Shown here piece by piece: positions 46,558-56,604 of a stretch of DNA of 64,000 bases. Position numbers and translations under genes: made by a program. Origin of the DNA: Erythrobacter sp. KY5 (GTDB taxonomy: Bacteria > Pseudomonadota > Alphaproteobacteria > Sphingomonadales > Sphingomonadaceae); contig NZ_CP021912.1 of NCBI RefSeq assembly GCF_003264115.1, forward strand, positions 2,711,001 through 2,775,000, in the 5' to 3' direction. The notes beneath the pieces are model-generated. The model saw only the letters and a program-made list of their open reading frames with translations, was not told the origin of the DNA and searched no databases. The first letter of the stretch is position 1, and the number at the start of each line of letters is the position of its first letter.

Positions 46558-47235
46558 CTATATGCACGTCTCGCGGACCAATTCCAACAATGCGGTGTCA
46601 TTGGGCGCGGGCGAGACGTGGATAGATTGCCAGCCGGTTCCGGCAGCTTCGGCGATGCGCGGGCCGAGAACGGCAAGCTTAATGCGCGAGCGTTGAAGTG
46701 CAAGGCGCCGGGTTTCGCTATCGAAGCGTTCGGCTGCGACGGCGGAGTGAAGCAGCACCGTCAGGCCAAGCTGGTCGAGCGCGCGTAAGGGTTCAGGCAA
46801 TTCGAGCGGCACGCTCTCATAAGCGATACGGGTCACGATCTCGACGCCATCTGGAGCAGTTAGCGGAACGTGTTTCTCACCCGCGATTCGCAGGAAGCGG
46901 GTGGGCTTGGTGACAGCATCGAGAACGTTCTGAAGACCGCCTGTGCCGACATTCGCAATCTCGAATCCAGCCTCTTGCGCCGCCTCAGCAGTGGTCTGCC
47001 CTACTGCGTGAACGGGCTTGTTCGTGATGGAACTGAGCGCATCGCCCCCATGCCGGATCGCATTGGCGCTACCGATGAGGATGGCATCGAAACTTGAGGA
47101 ATCAGGGCAATCCCATTCGCGCGGCCGCACTTCAAACAGCGGGTATCCTATCATGTTCAGGCCCAGCTGCTTGCCTGCCTCCATTGTCGCGGCAAGCCCC
47201 GGTTCGGGCCGCACGGCAAGAACGAAACCGGACAT
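46558..47235 (-). CDS. hemD: Uroporphyrinogen-III synthase
   Basis: 225 residues. It closes and inverts ring D of hydroxymethylbilane in haem synthesis. The sequence is weakly conserved, as normal for HemD, but shows the two-lobe pattern with ILIGSANAIRHGGDAL and VHAVGQTTAEAAQEAGF, then LLHSAVAAERF and LAVLGPRIAEAAG. It lies 9 bases after hemC and 60 before mic60 on the same strand, forming a hemC-hemD-mic60 operon. Confidence 0.92.
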   Translation of the reverse strand: MSGFVLAVRPEPGLAATMEAGKQLGLNMIGYPLFEVRPREWDCPDSSSFDAILIGSANAIRHGGDALSSITNKPVHAVGQTTAEAAQEAGFEIANVGTGGLQNVLDAVTKPTRFLRIAGEKHVPLTAPDGVEIVTRIAYESVPLELPEPLRALDQLGLTVLLHSAVAAERFDSETRRLALQRSRIKLAVLGPRIAEAAGTGWQSIHVSPAPNDTALLELVRETCI

Positions 47236-47244
47236 GGAGTGCGC

Positions 47245-48198
47245 TTACCCTTCGCCGCCGAAATGCTCGGCGATGGCGGGGGTGGCGCGGTGGAGCAGGT
47301 CTGCGGCGAGCGCATGGACAGGAGCATGATCGCCAGCACTGAAACTCGCTTCGCCATCGACCCGCTCGGAGCCATCCGGGCTGAACAAGGCGGCGCGCAT
47401 GGTCAGTTCGCCCGCATCGCCGCTGCAAAGGACAGCCACCGGCGAGTGGCACGTACCGCCAAGCTTGGCGAGCAATGCGCGTTCCGCTTCAAGCTCTGCT
47501 CGGGTCGCTGTGTGGTCGATTGCAGCCAGCAATTCGCCTGCCACCTCATCGTCTGCACGGCATTCGAGAGCGATCACCCCTTGCGCTGCTGCCGGTATCC
47601 AGTCGCCCGTTTCAAGCGGTGCGCCGACTTCGCTCTGGCCCAAACGTTCAAGACCGGCCGCCGCAAGAAAAGTCACGTCCGCCTCGCCCGCTTCAAGCTT
47701 GCCGAGCCGTGTCGCGACATTGCCGCGGAATGTCACGACCTTGCAGTCGGGCCGAAGATTGAGGAGCTGCGAGGCGCGGCGCGGTGCGCTTGTCCCGACG
47801 GTCGCGCCACGGGGAATATCGGCGATGCTGGCCGCTCCCACCAACGCATCGCGGCGGTCAGCGCGCGGCAGGAAGGCGGCAAAGCGAAAGGCGTCGGGAC
47901 GGATCGTCTCCACGTCCTTTGCCGAATGAACCGCCACGTCGATCTTGCCCTCTGCAAGCCACGCATCGAGTTCCTTGGTCCACAGTGCCTTGCCTCCGAT
48001 CTCGGCAAGCGGGCGGTCCAGCACCTTGTCGCCGCTGGCCACCACGGGGACCAGTTCGACCGCGTCCTCAGCCCAGCCGTGGGCCGCGCACAATCGCTCG
48101 CGCGTTTCGAACGCCTGCGCCATCGCGAGCGGTGAATTTCGTGTTCCCAGCTTGAGTTTTGGACGCAATTCACCCGCGCCCCTGGTCGTTTCTGTCAC
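47245..48198 (-). CDS. hemC: Porphobilinogen deaminase (hydroxymethylbilane synthase)
   Basis: 317 residues. It joins four porphobilinogen units on a dipyrromethane cofactor. Marks: KLGTRNSPLAMAQA at the start, the HSAKDVET loop, ALVGAASIADIPRGATVGTSAPRRASQL, FRGNVATRLGKL and the cofactor Cys in ALECRADDE. I chose GTG 48198, with GGAG eight bases upstream. A longer frame from TTG 48255 would overlap the divergent tsaD start. hemD follows. Confidence 0.95.
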   Translation of the reverse strand: MTETTRGAGELRPKLKLGTRNSPLAMAQAFETRERLCAAHGWAEDAVELVPVVASGDKVLDRPLAEIGGKALWTKELDAWLAEGKIDVAVHSAKDVETIRPDAFRFAAFLPRADRRDALVGAASIADIPRGATVGTSAPRRASQLLNLRPDCKVVTFRGNVATRLGKLEAGEADVTFLAAAGLERLGQSEVGAPLETGDWIPAAAQGVIALECRADDEVAGELLAAIDHTATRAELEAERALLAKLGGTCHSPVAVLCSGDAGELTMRAALFSPDGSERVDGEASFSAGDHAPVHALAADLLHRATPAIAEHFGGEG

Positions 48199-48254
48199 CA
48201 AAGTGTCTCCCGTCACGCTTGCTCTAGCCACGCGAGAGACTAGATGGAAGCGCA

Positions 48255-49310
48255 ATGGGATCGACGCGCAACATTGTCCTCGGAATCGAATCGAGCTGTG
48301 ACGAAACGGCAGTGGCGCTGGTCACGTCCGACCGCCGCATCCTCGCCGAACGCATCGCCAGCCAGGAGGCCGAGCACGCCCCCTATGGCGGCGTCGTGCC
48401 CGAAATCGCCGCGCGAGCTCATGCCGAAAGGCTTGCGCCGATGCTCGAAGGGGTGATGGCGGACGTTGGACTGACCTTGGACGATGTGGACGCGATTGCG
48501 GCGACCGCCGGGCCCGGCCTGATCGGCGGGGTGATGGTGGGCCTTGTCAGCGCAAAGGCGCTGGCGATGGCATCGGGCAAGCCGTTGATCGCAGTGAACC
48601 ACCTCGAAGGGCACGCGCTGTCCCCCCGGCTCGCGGACGAGGCGCTGGGCTATCCTTATCTGTTGCTGCTCGTTTCCGGCGGTCATTGCCAGATCCTCAG
48701 CGTCGAGGGTGTCGGCGCATATCGCCGCCTCGCAACGACAATCGACGATGCGCTGGGCGAGGCATTCGACAAGACCGCCAAGATTCTCGGCCTCGGCTAT
48801 CCCGGCGGGCCTGCGGTGGAGCGATTGGCGCTCGAAGGCGACGCAAAGGCAGTCCCACTGCCCCGCCCTATGAAGGGCTCGAAGGAGCCGCATTTCTCCT
48901 TTGCGGGGCTGAAAAGCGCCGTGCTGCGCGCTCACGAAAGCGGCGAGCATGAAGCGGCCGACATTGCCGCGAGCTTTCAGCAGGCGGCGATAGACTGCCT
49001 GATCGACCGGCTTGAAAAGGCGCTTGGCGCAGCGGGTGCGTACCCTGCTCTGGTTGTCGCCGGAGGCGTTGCCGCGAATGAGGCGGTGCGCGGTGCGCTG
49101 GAGGAGCTCGCCTCGCGCCGCTCCATGCGCTTCGTCGCGCCGCCGCTCAAATTGTGCACCGACAATGCAGCGATGATCGCATGGGCCGGGTGCGAGCGGC
49201 TTGCGAAGGATCCTGATTTCAAGGGCGACCCTCTCGACCTTAAGGCGCGCCCGCGATGGCCGCTTGATCCGGAGGCCGATAAGGTGCGCGGTGCGGGAGT
49301 GAAGGCATGA
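48255..49310 (+). CDS. tsaD: tRNA N6-adenosine threonylcarbamoyltransferase
   Basis: 351 residues, Kae1/TsaD/YgjD family. It transfers the threonylcarbamoyl group to A37 of ANN-decoding tRNAs. The ASKHA fold and metal site are visible in [50 protein letters not shown] and the second metal Asp in [12 protein letters not shown]. Its stop overlaps the gpsA ATG (ATGA), so the genes are coupled. Divergent from hemC by 56 bases. Confidence 0.97.
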   Translation: MGSTRNIVLGIESSCDETAVALVTSDRRILAERIASQEAEHAPYGGVVPEIAARAHAERLAPMLEGVMADVGLTLDDVDAIAATAGPGLIGGVMVGLVSAKALAMASGKPLIAVNHLEGHALSPRLADEALGYPYLLLLVSGGHCQILSVEGVGAYRRLATTIDDALGEAFDKTAKILGLGYPGGPAVERLALEGDAKAVPLPRPMKGSKEPHFSFAGLKSAVLRAHESGEHEAADIAASFQQAAIDCLIDRLEKALGAAGAYPALVVAGGVAANEAVRGALEELASRRSMRFVAPPLKLCTDNAAMIAWAGCERLAKDPDFKGDPLDLKARPRWPLDPEADKVRGAGVKA

Positions 49311-50314
49311 GCACATCCATCGGTGTCATCGGTGCAGGCGCCTGGGGAACTGCCCTTGCGCAAATGCTCGCCAGCGATGGGCGCGAGGTCCTGCTCTGGG
49401 CTTACGAAAGCGAAGTCGTCGACGCGATCAACACCTCGCGCCGCAACCCGCAATTCCTGCCGAGCGCGCAGCTTGCCGACACGATCCGCGCGACCGGCGA
49501 CCTTGTCGAATTCGCAGCCATCGACACTGCACTGGTCGTCACGCCCGCGCAGCTTTTAGGCAAGGTGCTGTCGGGGCTGACACAGGCCCCGCGCGACCTC
49601 GTTCTGTGCTCAAAAGGGATCGAGGCGGGCACCGGACGCCTGATGAACGATGTCGCGCGCGAGGCCGCTCCCGGCAGCGAAATCGCCGTCCTTTCCGGAC
49701 CGACCTTCGCGCATGAGGTTGCCGCCGGTCTTCCTACCGCCGTAACGCTCGCCTGTGAGGGCGGGCGCGAGCAGTGGGAGCGCCTGTCGCCCGCCATCGC
49801 GCGCACAGCCTTCCGCCCCTATTATTCCGACGACGTCACCGGCGCAGAAATCGGGGGTTCGATCAAGAACGTCCTCGCCATCGCCTGCGGCGTGGTCGAA
49901 GGGCTTGAGCTTGGCCAGAACGCGCGCGCTGCGCTCATCGCGCGCGGCTATGCCGAAATGCTGCGGTTTGGCGAGCATATGGGAGCGCAGGCCGAGACGC
50001 TGGCTGGTCTGTGCGGTCTGGGCGATCTGGTGCTCACCTGCTCATCGACCTCCAGCCGCAATTTCTCGCTCGGCAAGGCGCTCGGCGAAGGGGAAAAGGC
50101 CGCCGACCTGATGGCCGACCGCACCACCGTTGCCGAGGGCGCGCACACCGCGCCGGTCCTCGCCAGCCTTGCGAGCGAGCGCGATATCGCGATGCCGATC
50201 GTCATCGCGGTCAACGCAATCCTTGACGGCGCATTGCCCAAGGCCGTTGTCGCCGAATTGCTCTCCCGGCCCCTGCGCGCCGAAACACCGTCCGATCAGG
50301 GCGACGTCGAGTGA
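49307..50314 (+). CDS. gpsA: NAD(P)-dependent glycerol-3-phosphate dehydrogenase
   Basis: 335 residues. It makes sn-glycerol 3-phosphate for phospholipid synthesis. The cofactor motif [15 protein letters not shown] is at the N-terminus. Further marks are [32 protein letters not shown] and the catalytic Lys in [15 protein letters not shown]. It is linked by overlapping ends to tsaD before and the flippase gene after (GTGA). Confidence 0.97.
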   Translation: MSTSIGVIGAGAWGTALAQMLASDGREVLLWAYESEVVDAINTSRRNPQFLPSAQLADTIRATGDLVEFAAIDTALVVTPAQLLGKVLSGLTQAPRDLVLCSKGIEAGTGRLMNDVAREAAPGSEIAVLSGPTFAHEVAAGLPTAVTLACEGGREQWERLSPAIARTAFRPYYSDDVTGAEIGGSIKNVLAIACGVVEGLELGQNARAALIARGYAEMLRFGEHMGAQAETLAGLCGLGDLVLTCSSTSSRNFSLGKALGEGEKAADLMADRTTVAEGAHTAPVLASLASERDIAMPIVIAVNAILDGALPKAVVAELLSRPLRAETPSDQGDVE

Positions 50315-51900
50315 CCACACCCACGGACAAACCTGCGGCCCAGCCGCAACCCGCGTCCGGCGGGAATGACGACATGGAAACGCTTGCCAAGGGCGGGCGC
50401 ACCAACACTCTTGGTTTTGTCCTGCGCCTGCTCGGCGGTATTCCGTTCCTGTTCGTAGGTTTCCGCCTTTACGGCGTCGACGAAATGGGCCGCTTTGCCG
50501 CAGCCTTTGTCGTCATCGAGATATTCGCGCTCATCTGCGCGCTGGGCGAAAAGCGCGGGCTTGCGCAGCGCCTGACCGAAGGTGCGGAGGATCACGCCAG
50601 AGGTACAGGCGTTCCACCGACCAACCTTGTATTCGACGGGATGCTGACATCGCTTTTGTTCAGCATTGTCGCCTGCGCACTGCTTGTCATCTTCCCGGTG
50701 ATCATCTTCCCAAGCGGGACGAACAGCGAATTCGACATGTGGATGATCGCCGCGATCCCGGCTTTCGCCCTGACCGAGATCATGCTTGCGGCGCAGGCCT
50801 ATCGCTATGACATCGCCTCCACCGTGCGTGCGCGTGCCGTGGTCGAGCCGTGGACCAAGTCGATCCTTGTCGCCGGACTGTTCTTCATCCCCGCTCTGGC
50901 AAGCGGAGGCATTGCGCTTGCTTTCCTCGCCTCGATCTATGCCGCGCTTTTTACCGCGGCCTGGTCGTTCTTTCGCACCTATGGCTGGCCCGAGGGCTGG
51001 CGACCGCGGCCGCGTTACCTGACCAAGATGACCGCGCGCGCCCTCCCCCTGATCGGGGCGGACGTGATTGAGCGCGGGACGCGGCTGCTTGATGTGTTCC
51101 TGCTGGGTCAGGCGACCTCGGCGGCGACCGTTGGCATCTACTGGTTCGCAAAGGAAGTCGTCAGCCTGCCGCAAAAGCTCAAATCCAGTTTCGAACCGAT
51201 CCTTTCGCCGGTCATCACCAAGAACCTGAAGATCGGGAACATGGAAGCCATCGCCGCGCAGGTGCGTCAGGTGGGCTTCTGGATCATCGCCTTGCAATTC
51301 GGCATCGCGCTGATGCTTGCGATACCGGGCGAGGCGGTGATGGGCCTTGGCGGTCCGGCCATCGTCGGGGGAACGGGCGCGCTTGCGATCCTGCTTGCTG
51401 CCGAAGTGGTCGCATCGATGGCGGTCGTTTCCGAAAGCGTGCTGGTCTACATCGCGAGGAAGCGAAACCTGCTGATCTCGGTCGGGATCATCACCTTGCA
51501 GGCCGCGCTGACGATCGGCTTTATCTGGCTGGCGCAGGAAATGGGTTTCGACGAAGGGTTCCAGGCCGCCGGTGCGGCGCTTGCCTTGTTCATTGCCCTT
51601 GGCACCTCCAGCCTTATCAAAGCGCTGGTGCTCAAGACGCTGCTGAAAGCGCCTGTGTCGAACTACCGCGCGGCTCTGGTCTATGCGGCGGCGCCCGCTG
51701 TGCTTGTCGGCTTCCTGTTCACCGAATTCACGCCCGAATGGGTCGAGCTGGCCATCGGCGGACCGCTGATTCTCGTGGTCTATATGTGGGTCATCTGGAA
51801 ACGCGGTTTCGATGAGGCGGACAAGGTGCTGTTCCGCAAGAACGCCAAGCTGCCCGAAGAAATTCTTGAGGCAGCGGAAAGCACCGGGAAACCACTGTAA
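50311..51900 (+). CDS. Polysaccharide/lipid-linked oligosaccharide flippase (Wzx-like)
   Basis: 529 residues with about 12-14 hydrophobic segments in the MATE-like polysaccharide export layout. The N-terminal 40 residues are soluble. Marks are family-wide and not substrate-specific (TNTLGFVLRLLGGIPFLFVG, GIYWFAKEVVSLPQKLKSSF). It probably flips an undecaprenyl-linked glycan. The GTG start overlaps the gpsA stop, so tsaD-gpsA-flippase form one transcript. No glycosyltransferases are nearby. Confidence 0.88.
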   Translation: MTTPTDKPAAQPQPASGGNDDMETLAKGGRTNTLGFVLRLLGGIPFLFVGFRLYGVDEMGRFAAAFVVIEIFALICALGEKRGLAQRLTEGAEDHARGTGVPPTNLVFDGMLTSLLFSIVACALLVIFPVIIFPSGTNSEFDMWMIAAIPAFALTEIMLAAQAYRYDIASTVRARAVVEPWTKSILVAGLFFIPALASGGIALAFLASIYAALFTAAWSFFRTYGWPEGWRPRPRYLTKMTARALPLIGADVIERGTRLLDVFLLGQATSAATVGIYWFAKEVVSLPQKLKSSFEPILSPVITKNLKIGNMEAIAAQVRQVGFWIIALQFGIALMLAIPGEAVMGLGGPAIVGGTGALAILLAAEVVASMAVVSESVLVYIARKRNLLISVGIITLQAALTIGFIWLAQEMGFDEGFQAAGAALALFIALGTSSLIKALVLKTLLKAPVSNYRAALVYAAAPAVLVGFLFTEFTPEWVELAIGGPLILVVYMWVIWKRGFDEADKVLFRKNAKLPEEILEAAESTGKPL

Positions 51901-52024
51901 CCGGCAGAAAACCGAGCGTCTCCCGCAGCTTGCGCCCCAACATTTCATCGTCCTGACAGCACGTTCAGTCGCTATTCACGCCGCGAGGCAGACTTTTCGA
52001 ACGGGTAATTCGAGGGGACTGACA

Positions 52025-53758
52025 ATGGGTCTGATGAAGCGTTTCCACCTCAAACTGGTCGGAGCTGCAACGCTCGGCCTCTTCGTTGCAAGCTGCACGC
52101 AGCAAGGTGAGCAGATCGTTGTGACGAGCTCGCCTGCGCCGGACACGGGGACAAAGGCTCCGCCACCTCCGCCTCCCCCGCCACCTCCGCCGCCGCCCCC
52201 ACCGTCTCAAGCGTTGGCCGACAACACGGTCATCGTAACCGGCTCGCGCCGGACCAGTGCCTCGCGCGACCGCAGAAGGACCGGCGCGGTCGAAGCCGAA
52301 GTGGCAGCCGCACCGCAGGGCTACTCGGTTCCCGCCGTAATCGTGCCAGTCGATCCGGGCCGTGAACGGTATGACGGTGAGGAAGTTTCTCCGGTCAAGC
52401 TGGTCAGCGCCGAACCGGTCTCGACCTTCAGCGTCGATGTCGACACCGGGGCATACGCCAACGCCCGCCGGTTCCTGCGTCAAGGGATCACGCCGCCGCG
52501 CGATGCCGTGCGGACCGAGGAAATGATCAATTATTTCCGCTATGATTATGCGCGCCCGACAACGCGCGACGTGCCTTTCACCACCAATATCGATGTCGCG
52601 AAGACCCCGTGGAACGAGGACACCTATCTCATGCGCATCGGGCTGCGCGGATACGATATCGAACGTGACGAGCGCCCGCCTGCAAACCTTGTCTTTCTGA
52701 TGGATGTGTCGGGTTCGATGGGCCGCCCCGACAAGCTGCCGCTGGTGCAGACCGCGCTTTCCGGCCTTGCGGGCGAGCTTGGCGAGCAGGACCGCGTTTC
52801 GATCGTGGTCTATGCAGGCGCGGCTGGCCTCGTGCTTGAACCCACCAATGACACGGCAAAAATCCGCGCGGCGCTCCAGTCGCTGTCGGCAGGCGGATCG
52901 ACCGCTGGCGGGGCCGGCATCCAGCTTGCCTACAACATCGCCGAGGACAACTTCATCGAAGGCGGCGTCAACCGCGTGATCCTTGCCACCGACGGCGATT
53001 TCAACGTGGGCGTTTCGGACCGCGACGCGCTGGTCGAAATGGTCGAGAAGAACCGCGACCGCGGTATCACGCTCACCACGCTCGGCTTTGGCACGGGCAA
53101 TTACAACGAAGCACTGATGGAGCAGATCGCCAATCACGGGAACGGCAATTACGCCTATATCGACAGCGCGCTTGAGGCGAAGAAAGTGCTGGGCGATGAG
53201 ATGAGCTCGACCCTCTTCACCATCGCAAAGGACGTGAAAATCCAGGTCGAGTTCAATCCCGCAGTCATCAGCCAGTATCGCCTCGTGGGTTACGAAAACC
53301 GGGCGCTGCGTGAACAGGATTTCGACAACGATGCGGTCGATGCCGGCGATATCGGGGCCGGGCACCAGGTCACCGCGATCTACGAAGTCGCGCCCACCGG
53401 CTCCGATGGCTGGATCAAGCCGCGCCGATACGAAGACACCCCGGACAGCGCCGCAACCCGCCGCATGGCCGAGGCTGCGCATGTGAAGCTGCGCTATAAA
53501 CTGCCCGATGGCGACACCTCGCGCATGATCGAAACCGTGGTGATGAGCGACAGCTTCCTCGAAGCGGGCAGACCGTCGGGCGACTTCGCCTTCGCCGCTG
53601 CGGTGGCCGCCTATGGGCAGATCCTTCGCGGAGACGATCTGATGATGGGTTTCGGCCACGATGATGTCGAGGCGCTCGCCGGGCGGCAGAACAACTTCAT
53701 CCGGCAGGAATTTCTCGAATTGAACGCAATTGCGCGCACGGCCCGAACAGGGGGCTGA
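52025..53758 (+). CDS. von Willebrand factor A lipoprotein (YfbK-like)
   Basis: 577 residues. Signal sequence with lipobox VASC (Cys 24), then 15 consecutive prolines (residues 45-59), then DNTVIVTGSRR at 65-75, which looks like the N-terminal box of a TonB receptor. A YfbK-type N-terminal domain (STFSVDVDTGAYANARRFL) precedes a vWA domain with MIDAS DVSGSMG near 227, and a C-terminal domain ends in NFIRQEFLELNAIART. The protein is anchored at the envelope and should bind a partner through the metal site. AGGGG precedes the ATG. Partner unknown. Confidence 0.9.
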   Translation: MGLMKRFHLKLVGAATLGLFVASCTQQGEQIVVTSSPAPDTGTKAPPPPPPPPPPPPPPPSQALADNTVIVTGSRRTSASRDRRRTGAVEAEVAAAPQGYSVPAVIVPVDPGRERYDGEEVSPVKLVSAEPVSTFSVDVDTGAYANARRFLRQGITPPRDAVRTEEMINYFRYDYARPTTRDVPFTTNIDVAKTPWNEDTYLMRIGLRGYDIERDERPPANLVFLMDVSGSMGRPDKLPLVQTALSGLAGELGEQDRVSIVVYAGAAGLVLEPTNDTAKIRAALQSLSAGGSTAGGAGIQLAYNIAEDNFIEGGVNRVILATDGDFNVGVSDRDALVEMVEKNRDRGITLTTLGFGTGNYNEALMEQIANHGNGNYAYIDSALEAKKVLGDEMSSTLFTIAKDVKIQVEFNPAVISQYRLVGYENRALREQDFDNDAVDAGDIGAGHQVTAIYEVAPTGSDGWIKPRRYEDTPDSAATRRMAEAAHVKLRYKLPDGDTSRMIETVVMSDSFLEAGRPSGDFAFAAAVAAYGQILRGDDLMMGFGHDDVEALAGRQNNFIRQEFLELNAIARTARTGG

Positions 53759-53772
53759 AACATGCGACCCCG

Positions 53773-53810
53773 TGACGCCGCGCTCCTTGGTTAGGGAGAG
53801 CGCGGCGTCA
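53773..53810 (+). terminator. First of two tandem hairpins after the vWA gene
   Basis: TGACGCCGCGCTC pairs perfectly with GAGCGCGGCGTCA (13-bp stem, 12-base loop). It has no T-run. Confidence 0.65.
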
Positions 53811-53816
53811 GGCGCA

Positions 53817-53855
53817 CGGCTGGAACCACCTGGCGAGTGTGGTTCCAGCCGTTTT
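53817..53855 (+). terminator. Rho-independent terminator, second tandem hairpin
   Basis: CGGCTGGAACCAC pairs perfectly with GTGGTTCCAGCCG (13-bp stem, 9-base loop), followed by TTTT. It lies six bases after the first hairpin. Confidence 0.85.
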
Positions 53856-53937
53856 CGCATGTGAAGCAAGGGCTTTTGCGCGCGCGGCGCTTGCTGCTAA
53901 AGGCGCTGCCAGAACCCATTCACAAAAGGCGATTTTC

Positions 53938-54609
53938 ATGGATCCCCAATTGCAGCAATATCTCCCGCTCATCATCGCCGTCGTGGTTGCGCTTCTTTTC
54001 CTCGGCTGGATTATCCTGCGCGCCAATCGCAAGACGACGATCGTGGATGACACAACCGGCGGGAAGGACGTGCTCGACGATGGCGCTGAACGGGCCGCCC
54101 GCAATCAGGCGCTGATCGACGCGCCCACGGCGGTAAAGCAAGACTTCGGACAGACCAGCGCCAACGCCAATTCGGACAAGATCGCCGCCGCGGGCGAAGT
54201 GGCTGACGCGGAAGCCGGTGTCTCGGTTGCGCCGACGGTCGGCGATCCGGTGCCCGAGCGCCCCGATCACTGGGAAGCAGAGCAGCCCGCAGACGCCATT
54301 CCTGAGCCTGCTCCCGAACCCGCCCCGGCCCCTGCCTCCGCCCCCGCGACGCCCGTTGCGAGCGGCGAGGCCGACGACCTCACCCGCATAAAGGGGCTTG
54401 GTCCCAAGCTTCAGACCATCCTGGCCCAACAGGGGATCACGCGGTATGGCCAGATTGCCGCCTGGAGCGAGGACGACATCGCCCGGATCGATGCGGGTCT
54501 TGGCCGTTTCTCCGGTCGCATCACCCGCGACCAGTGGGTCGAACAGGCCAAATTGCTGAGTGCCGGCGACGAAACCGGATTCAGCGAAAAGTTCGGCCGC
54601 ACACAATAG
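53938..54609 (+). CDS. Membrane-anchored helix-hairpin-helix protein
   Basis: 223 residues. One N-terminal membrane helix (LPLIIAVVVALLFLGWIIL), an acidic and then Pro/Ala-rich linker (PEPAPEPAPAPASAPA), and a C-terminal helix-hairpin-helix domain of the type seen next to ribosomal L21 and NADH dehydrogenase subunits (DDLTRIKGLGPKLQTILAQQGITRYGQIAAW). Its bulk is in the cytoplasm. Function unknown, though the HhH module suggests DNA or protein contact near the membrane. Confidence 0.82.
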   Translation: MDPQLQQYLPLIIAVVVALLFLGWIILRANRKTTIVDDTTGGKDVLDDGAERAARNQALIDAPTAVKQDFGQTSANANSDKIAAAGEVADAEAGVSVAPTVGDPVPERPDHWEAEQPADAIPEPAPEPAPAPASAPATPVASGEADDLTRIKGLGPKLQTILAQQGITRYGQIAAWSEDDIARIDAGLGRFSGRITRDQWVEQAKLLSAGDETGFSEKFGRTQ

Positions 54610-54725
54610 AAACAAAGGCTAAAGTCTCAGCCACGGAAACTTTCCTAGGCCGCGCATTAGGGTTCGCGCACAATTTGTGTTACCTACTTACCGAGGGATC
54701 AGGACGGCATTGAGGGGACTGATTC

Positions 54726-55094
54726 GTGACGCACAAAATCCTGGTTGCAGAAGACGAGATGATCGTCGCTTTCGATCTGATCGAAACCGTTGAGGAAGCG
54801 GGATTTGAGGTCGACGGACCCCATGCGGGCGTCTCTTCGGCCATGCTCGCCTACCAGAAAGAAAAGCCGGCTCTCGCGATCTTTGATATCCAGTTACAGG
54901 ATGGCAATGCGCTCGAACTCGCGCGCACCATGATGGAAGAAGACGTGCCGGTCGTGTTCTACACGGGCAGCCGCGATGTCATGGAAGTGGCCGAGCAATT
55001 CCCAAATTCCTACGCGCTTGCCAAGCCGTGCCCCCCTTCGGCGATGCTCAGCACGATCAGCGAAGCGCTGGAATTCCGCTCCGCTCAAGCGTAA
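54726..55094 (+). CDS. Single-domain response regulator
   Basis: 122 residues, only a receiver domain. Acidic pocket in VAEDEMIVAFDL (residues 8-11), phospho-Asp in IFDIQLQDGNA (about 54), Thr/Ser in VFYTGSRD and Lys in LAKPCPP. Such proteins act as phosphate sinks or relay parts, as for CpdR and the general stress circuit of sphingomonads. No kinase lies near. The start is a GTG. Confidence 0.9.
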   Translation: MTHKILVAEDEMIVAFDLIETVEEAGFEVDGPHAGVSSAMLAYQKEKPALAIFDIQLQDGNALELARTMMEEDVPVVFYTGSRDVMEVAEQFPNSYALAKPCPPSAMLSTISEALEFRSAQA

Positions 55095-55175
55095 GCTCCC
55101 GAGACGTTAGCCACGCCCCTTGCAGGCCACCGCGAGTCCTGCGAGAGACGGGCAACAAGTTTCAGGAGCAACCAG

Positions 55176-56402
55176 ATGCACGCGCCGAAAGCCCTTGGCC
55201 CTTCCCCCGAACTCGCAAGCGCCGGGATCGTACCGTTCAATTGGGAAGACCCCTTCGACCTCGAAAGCCAGCTGACCGAAGACGAACGCATGATCCGCGA
55301 TGCCGCACGCGGCTTTGCGCAGAGCGAGCTGCAACCGCGCGTCATCGAGGCTTTCCGTAACGAAGCGAGTGCGCCCGAACTCTTCCCGCTGATGGGACAG
55401 GCGGGATTGCTCGGCGCAACCATCCCCGAAGAGCTTGGCGGCGCTGGTGCCGGCTATGTCGCCTATGGCCTCATCGCGCGCGAGATTGAGCGCGTGGACA
55501 GCGGCTATCGTTCGATGGCGAGCGTTCAATCCAGCCTCGTGATGCATCCGATCTACGCCTACGGATCGACCGAGCAACGCGAGAAATATCTGCCCGGCCT
55601 CGCCAGCGGCGAACTCATCGGCTGTTTCGGCCTGACAGAGCCCGATGCGGGCTCCGACCCTGCCGGTATGAAAACCTACGCGAAGATGGACGGCGACGGT
55701 TTCGTGATTTCGGGGTCGAAGACCTGGATTTCGAATTCGCCGTTTGCCGACGTCTTCGTCGTCTGGGCCAAATCCGAAGCGCATGATGGCGCAATCCGCG
55801 GCTTCATCCTTGAAAAGGGCATGGAAGGGCTTTCCGCACCCAAGATCGAAGGCAAGATTTCGCTGCGCGCCTCGCCCACCGGCATGATCATGATGGACGA
55901 GGTGAAGCTGCCTGCCGATGCGCTGCTTCCCAATGTCGAAGGCCTTAAGGGGCCGTTCGGCTGTCTCAATCGCGCGCGCTATGGCATCAGCTGGGGCGCA
56001 ATGGGCGCGGCGGAGTTTTGCATGCACGCCGCGCGCCAGTATGGCCTCGACCGCAAGCAATTCGGGCGCCCGCTCGCAGGAACGCAGCTTTATCAGAAAA
56101 AACTCGCAGACATGCTCACCGACATTGCGCTCGGGCTTCAGGCGTCGCTTCGCGTGGGTCGCCTGATGGATGAAAACCGTTTCAGCCCCGACATGATTTC
56201 AATCGTGAAGCGCAACAATGTCGGCAAGGCTCTCGATATCGCCCGCACCGCTCGCGACATGCATGGCGGCAACGGCATTTCAGAGGAATATCAGGTCATC
56301 CGCCACGCGGTGAACCTTGAAACGGTCAACACCTATGAGGGCACACATGATGTTCACGCGCTTATCCTTGGGCGCGGCATCACCGGTCTTGCGGCGTTTT
56401 GA
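55176..56402 (+). CDS. gcdH: Glutaryl-CoA dehydrogenase
   Basis: 408 residues, acyl-CoA dehydrogenase fold. FAD and substrate motifs are [16 protein letters not shown] and [16 protein letters not shown]. The catalytic Glu sits in [16 protein letters not shown] near 386, a segment diagnostic of the glutaryl-CoA branch that decarboxylates to crotonyl-CoA in lysine and tryptophan breakdown. AGGAG precedes the ATG. No CoA-transferase is adjacent. Confidence 0.92.
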   Translation: MHAPKALGPSPELASAGIVPFNWEDPFDLESQLTEDERMIRDAARGFAQSELQPRVIEAFRNEASAPELFPLMGQAGLLGATIPEELGGAGAGYVAYGLIAREIERVDSGYRSMASVQSSLVMHPIYAYGSTEQREKYLPGLASGELIGCFGLTEPDAGSDPAGMKTYAKMDGDGFVISGSKTWISNSPFADVFVVWAKSEAHDGAIRGFILEKGMEGLSAPKIEGKISLRASPTGMIMMDEVKLPADALLPNVEGLKGPFGCLNRARYGISWGAMGAAEFCMHAARQYGLDRKQFGRPLAGTQLYQKKLADMLTDIALGLQASLRVGRLMDENRFSPDMISIVKRNNVGKALDIARTARDMHGGNGISEEYQVIRHAVNLETVNTYEGTHDVHALILGRGITGLAAF

Positions 56403-56555
56403 TCGCCGCATTCGTGCTCGCTGGAAAGCAAAACGGACCGCTGTCCTACACGGCTTGCAATCGCTATGGAGACCGCGTGACGACGCGCGCCGACCTTCTT
56501 GCGAACCGCTCGCAAACGATGCTCCAAGTGCCTGAAAACACTAGCGCAGTTTTTG

Positions 56556-56586
56556 CCCTGGACCGTGTAACATGCGGTCCACTTCT
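56556..56586. repeat. 31-bp palindromic repeat, copy 2, before maiA
   Basis: Identical to 24508-24538, with GGACCG-tgtaacatg-CGGTCC at the centre. It ends 18 bases before the maiA ATG, a position suited to an operator or leader hairpin controlling the maiA-FAH operon. Confidence 0.85.
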
Positions 56587-56604
56587 TGGCGCGGGAGAAG
56601 GCTC

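Noticed and set aside
50296..51948. 550-codon minus-strand frame antisense to the flippase
   Set aside because: The flippase frame is a clear polytopic membrane protein coupled to gpsA. The antisense frame is hydrophilic and repetitive in composition.
52157..52204. Proline-coding CCN repeat considered as a DNA tandem repeat
   Set aside because: The codons vary (CCG, CCA, CCT, CCC) and the repeat is better explained as a protein-level proline run.
51965..53869. 634-codon minus-strand frame antisense to the vWA gene
   Set aside because: The vWA frame has a lipobox and MIDAS motif. The other frame shows no domain.
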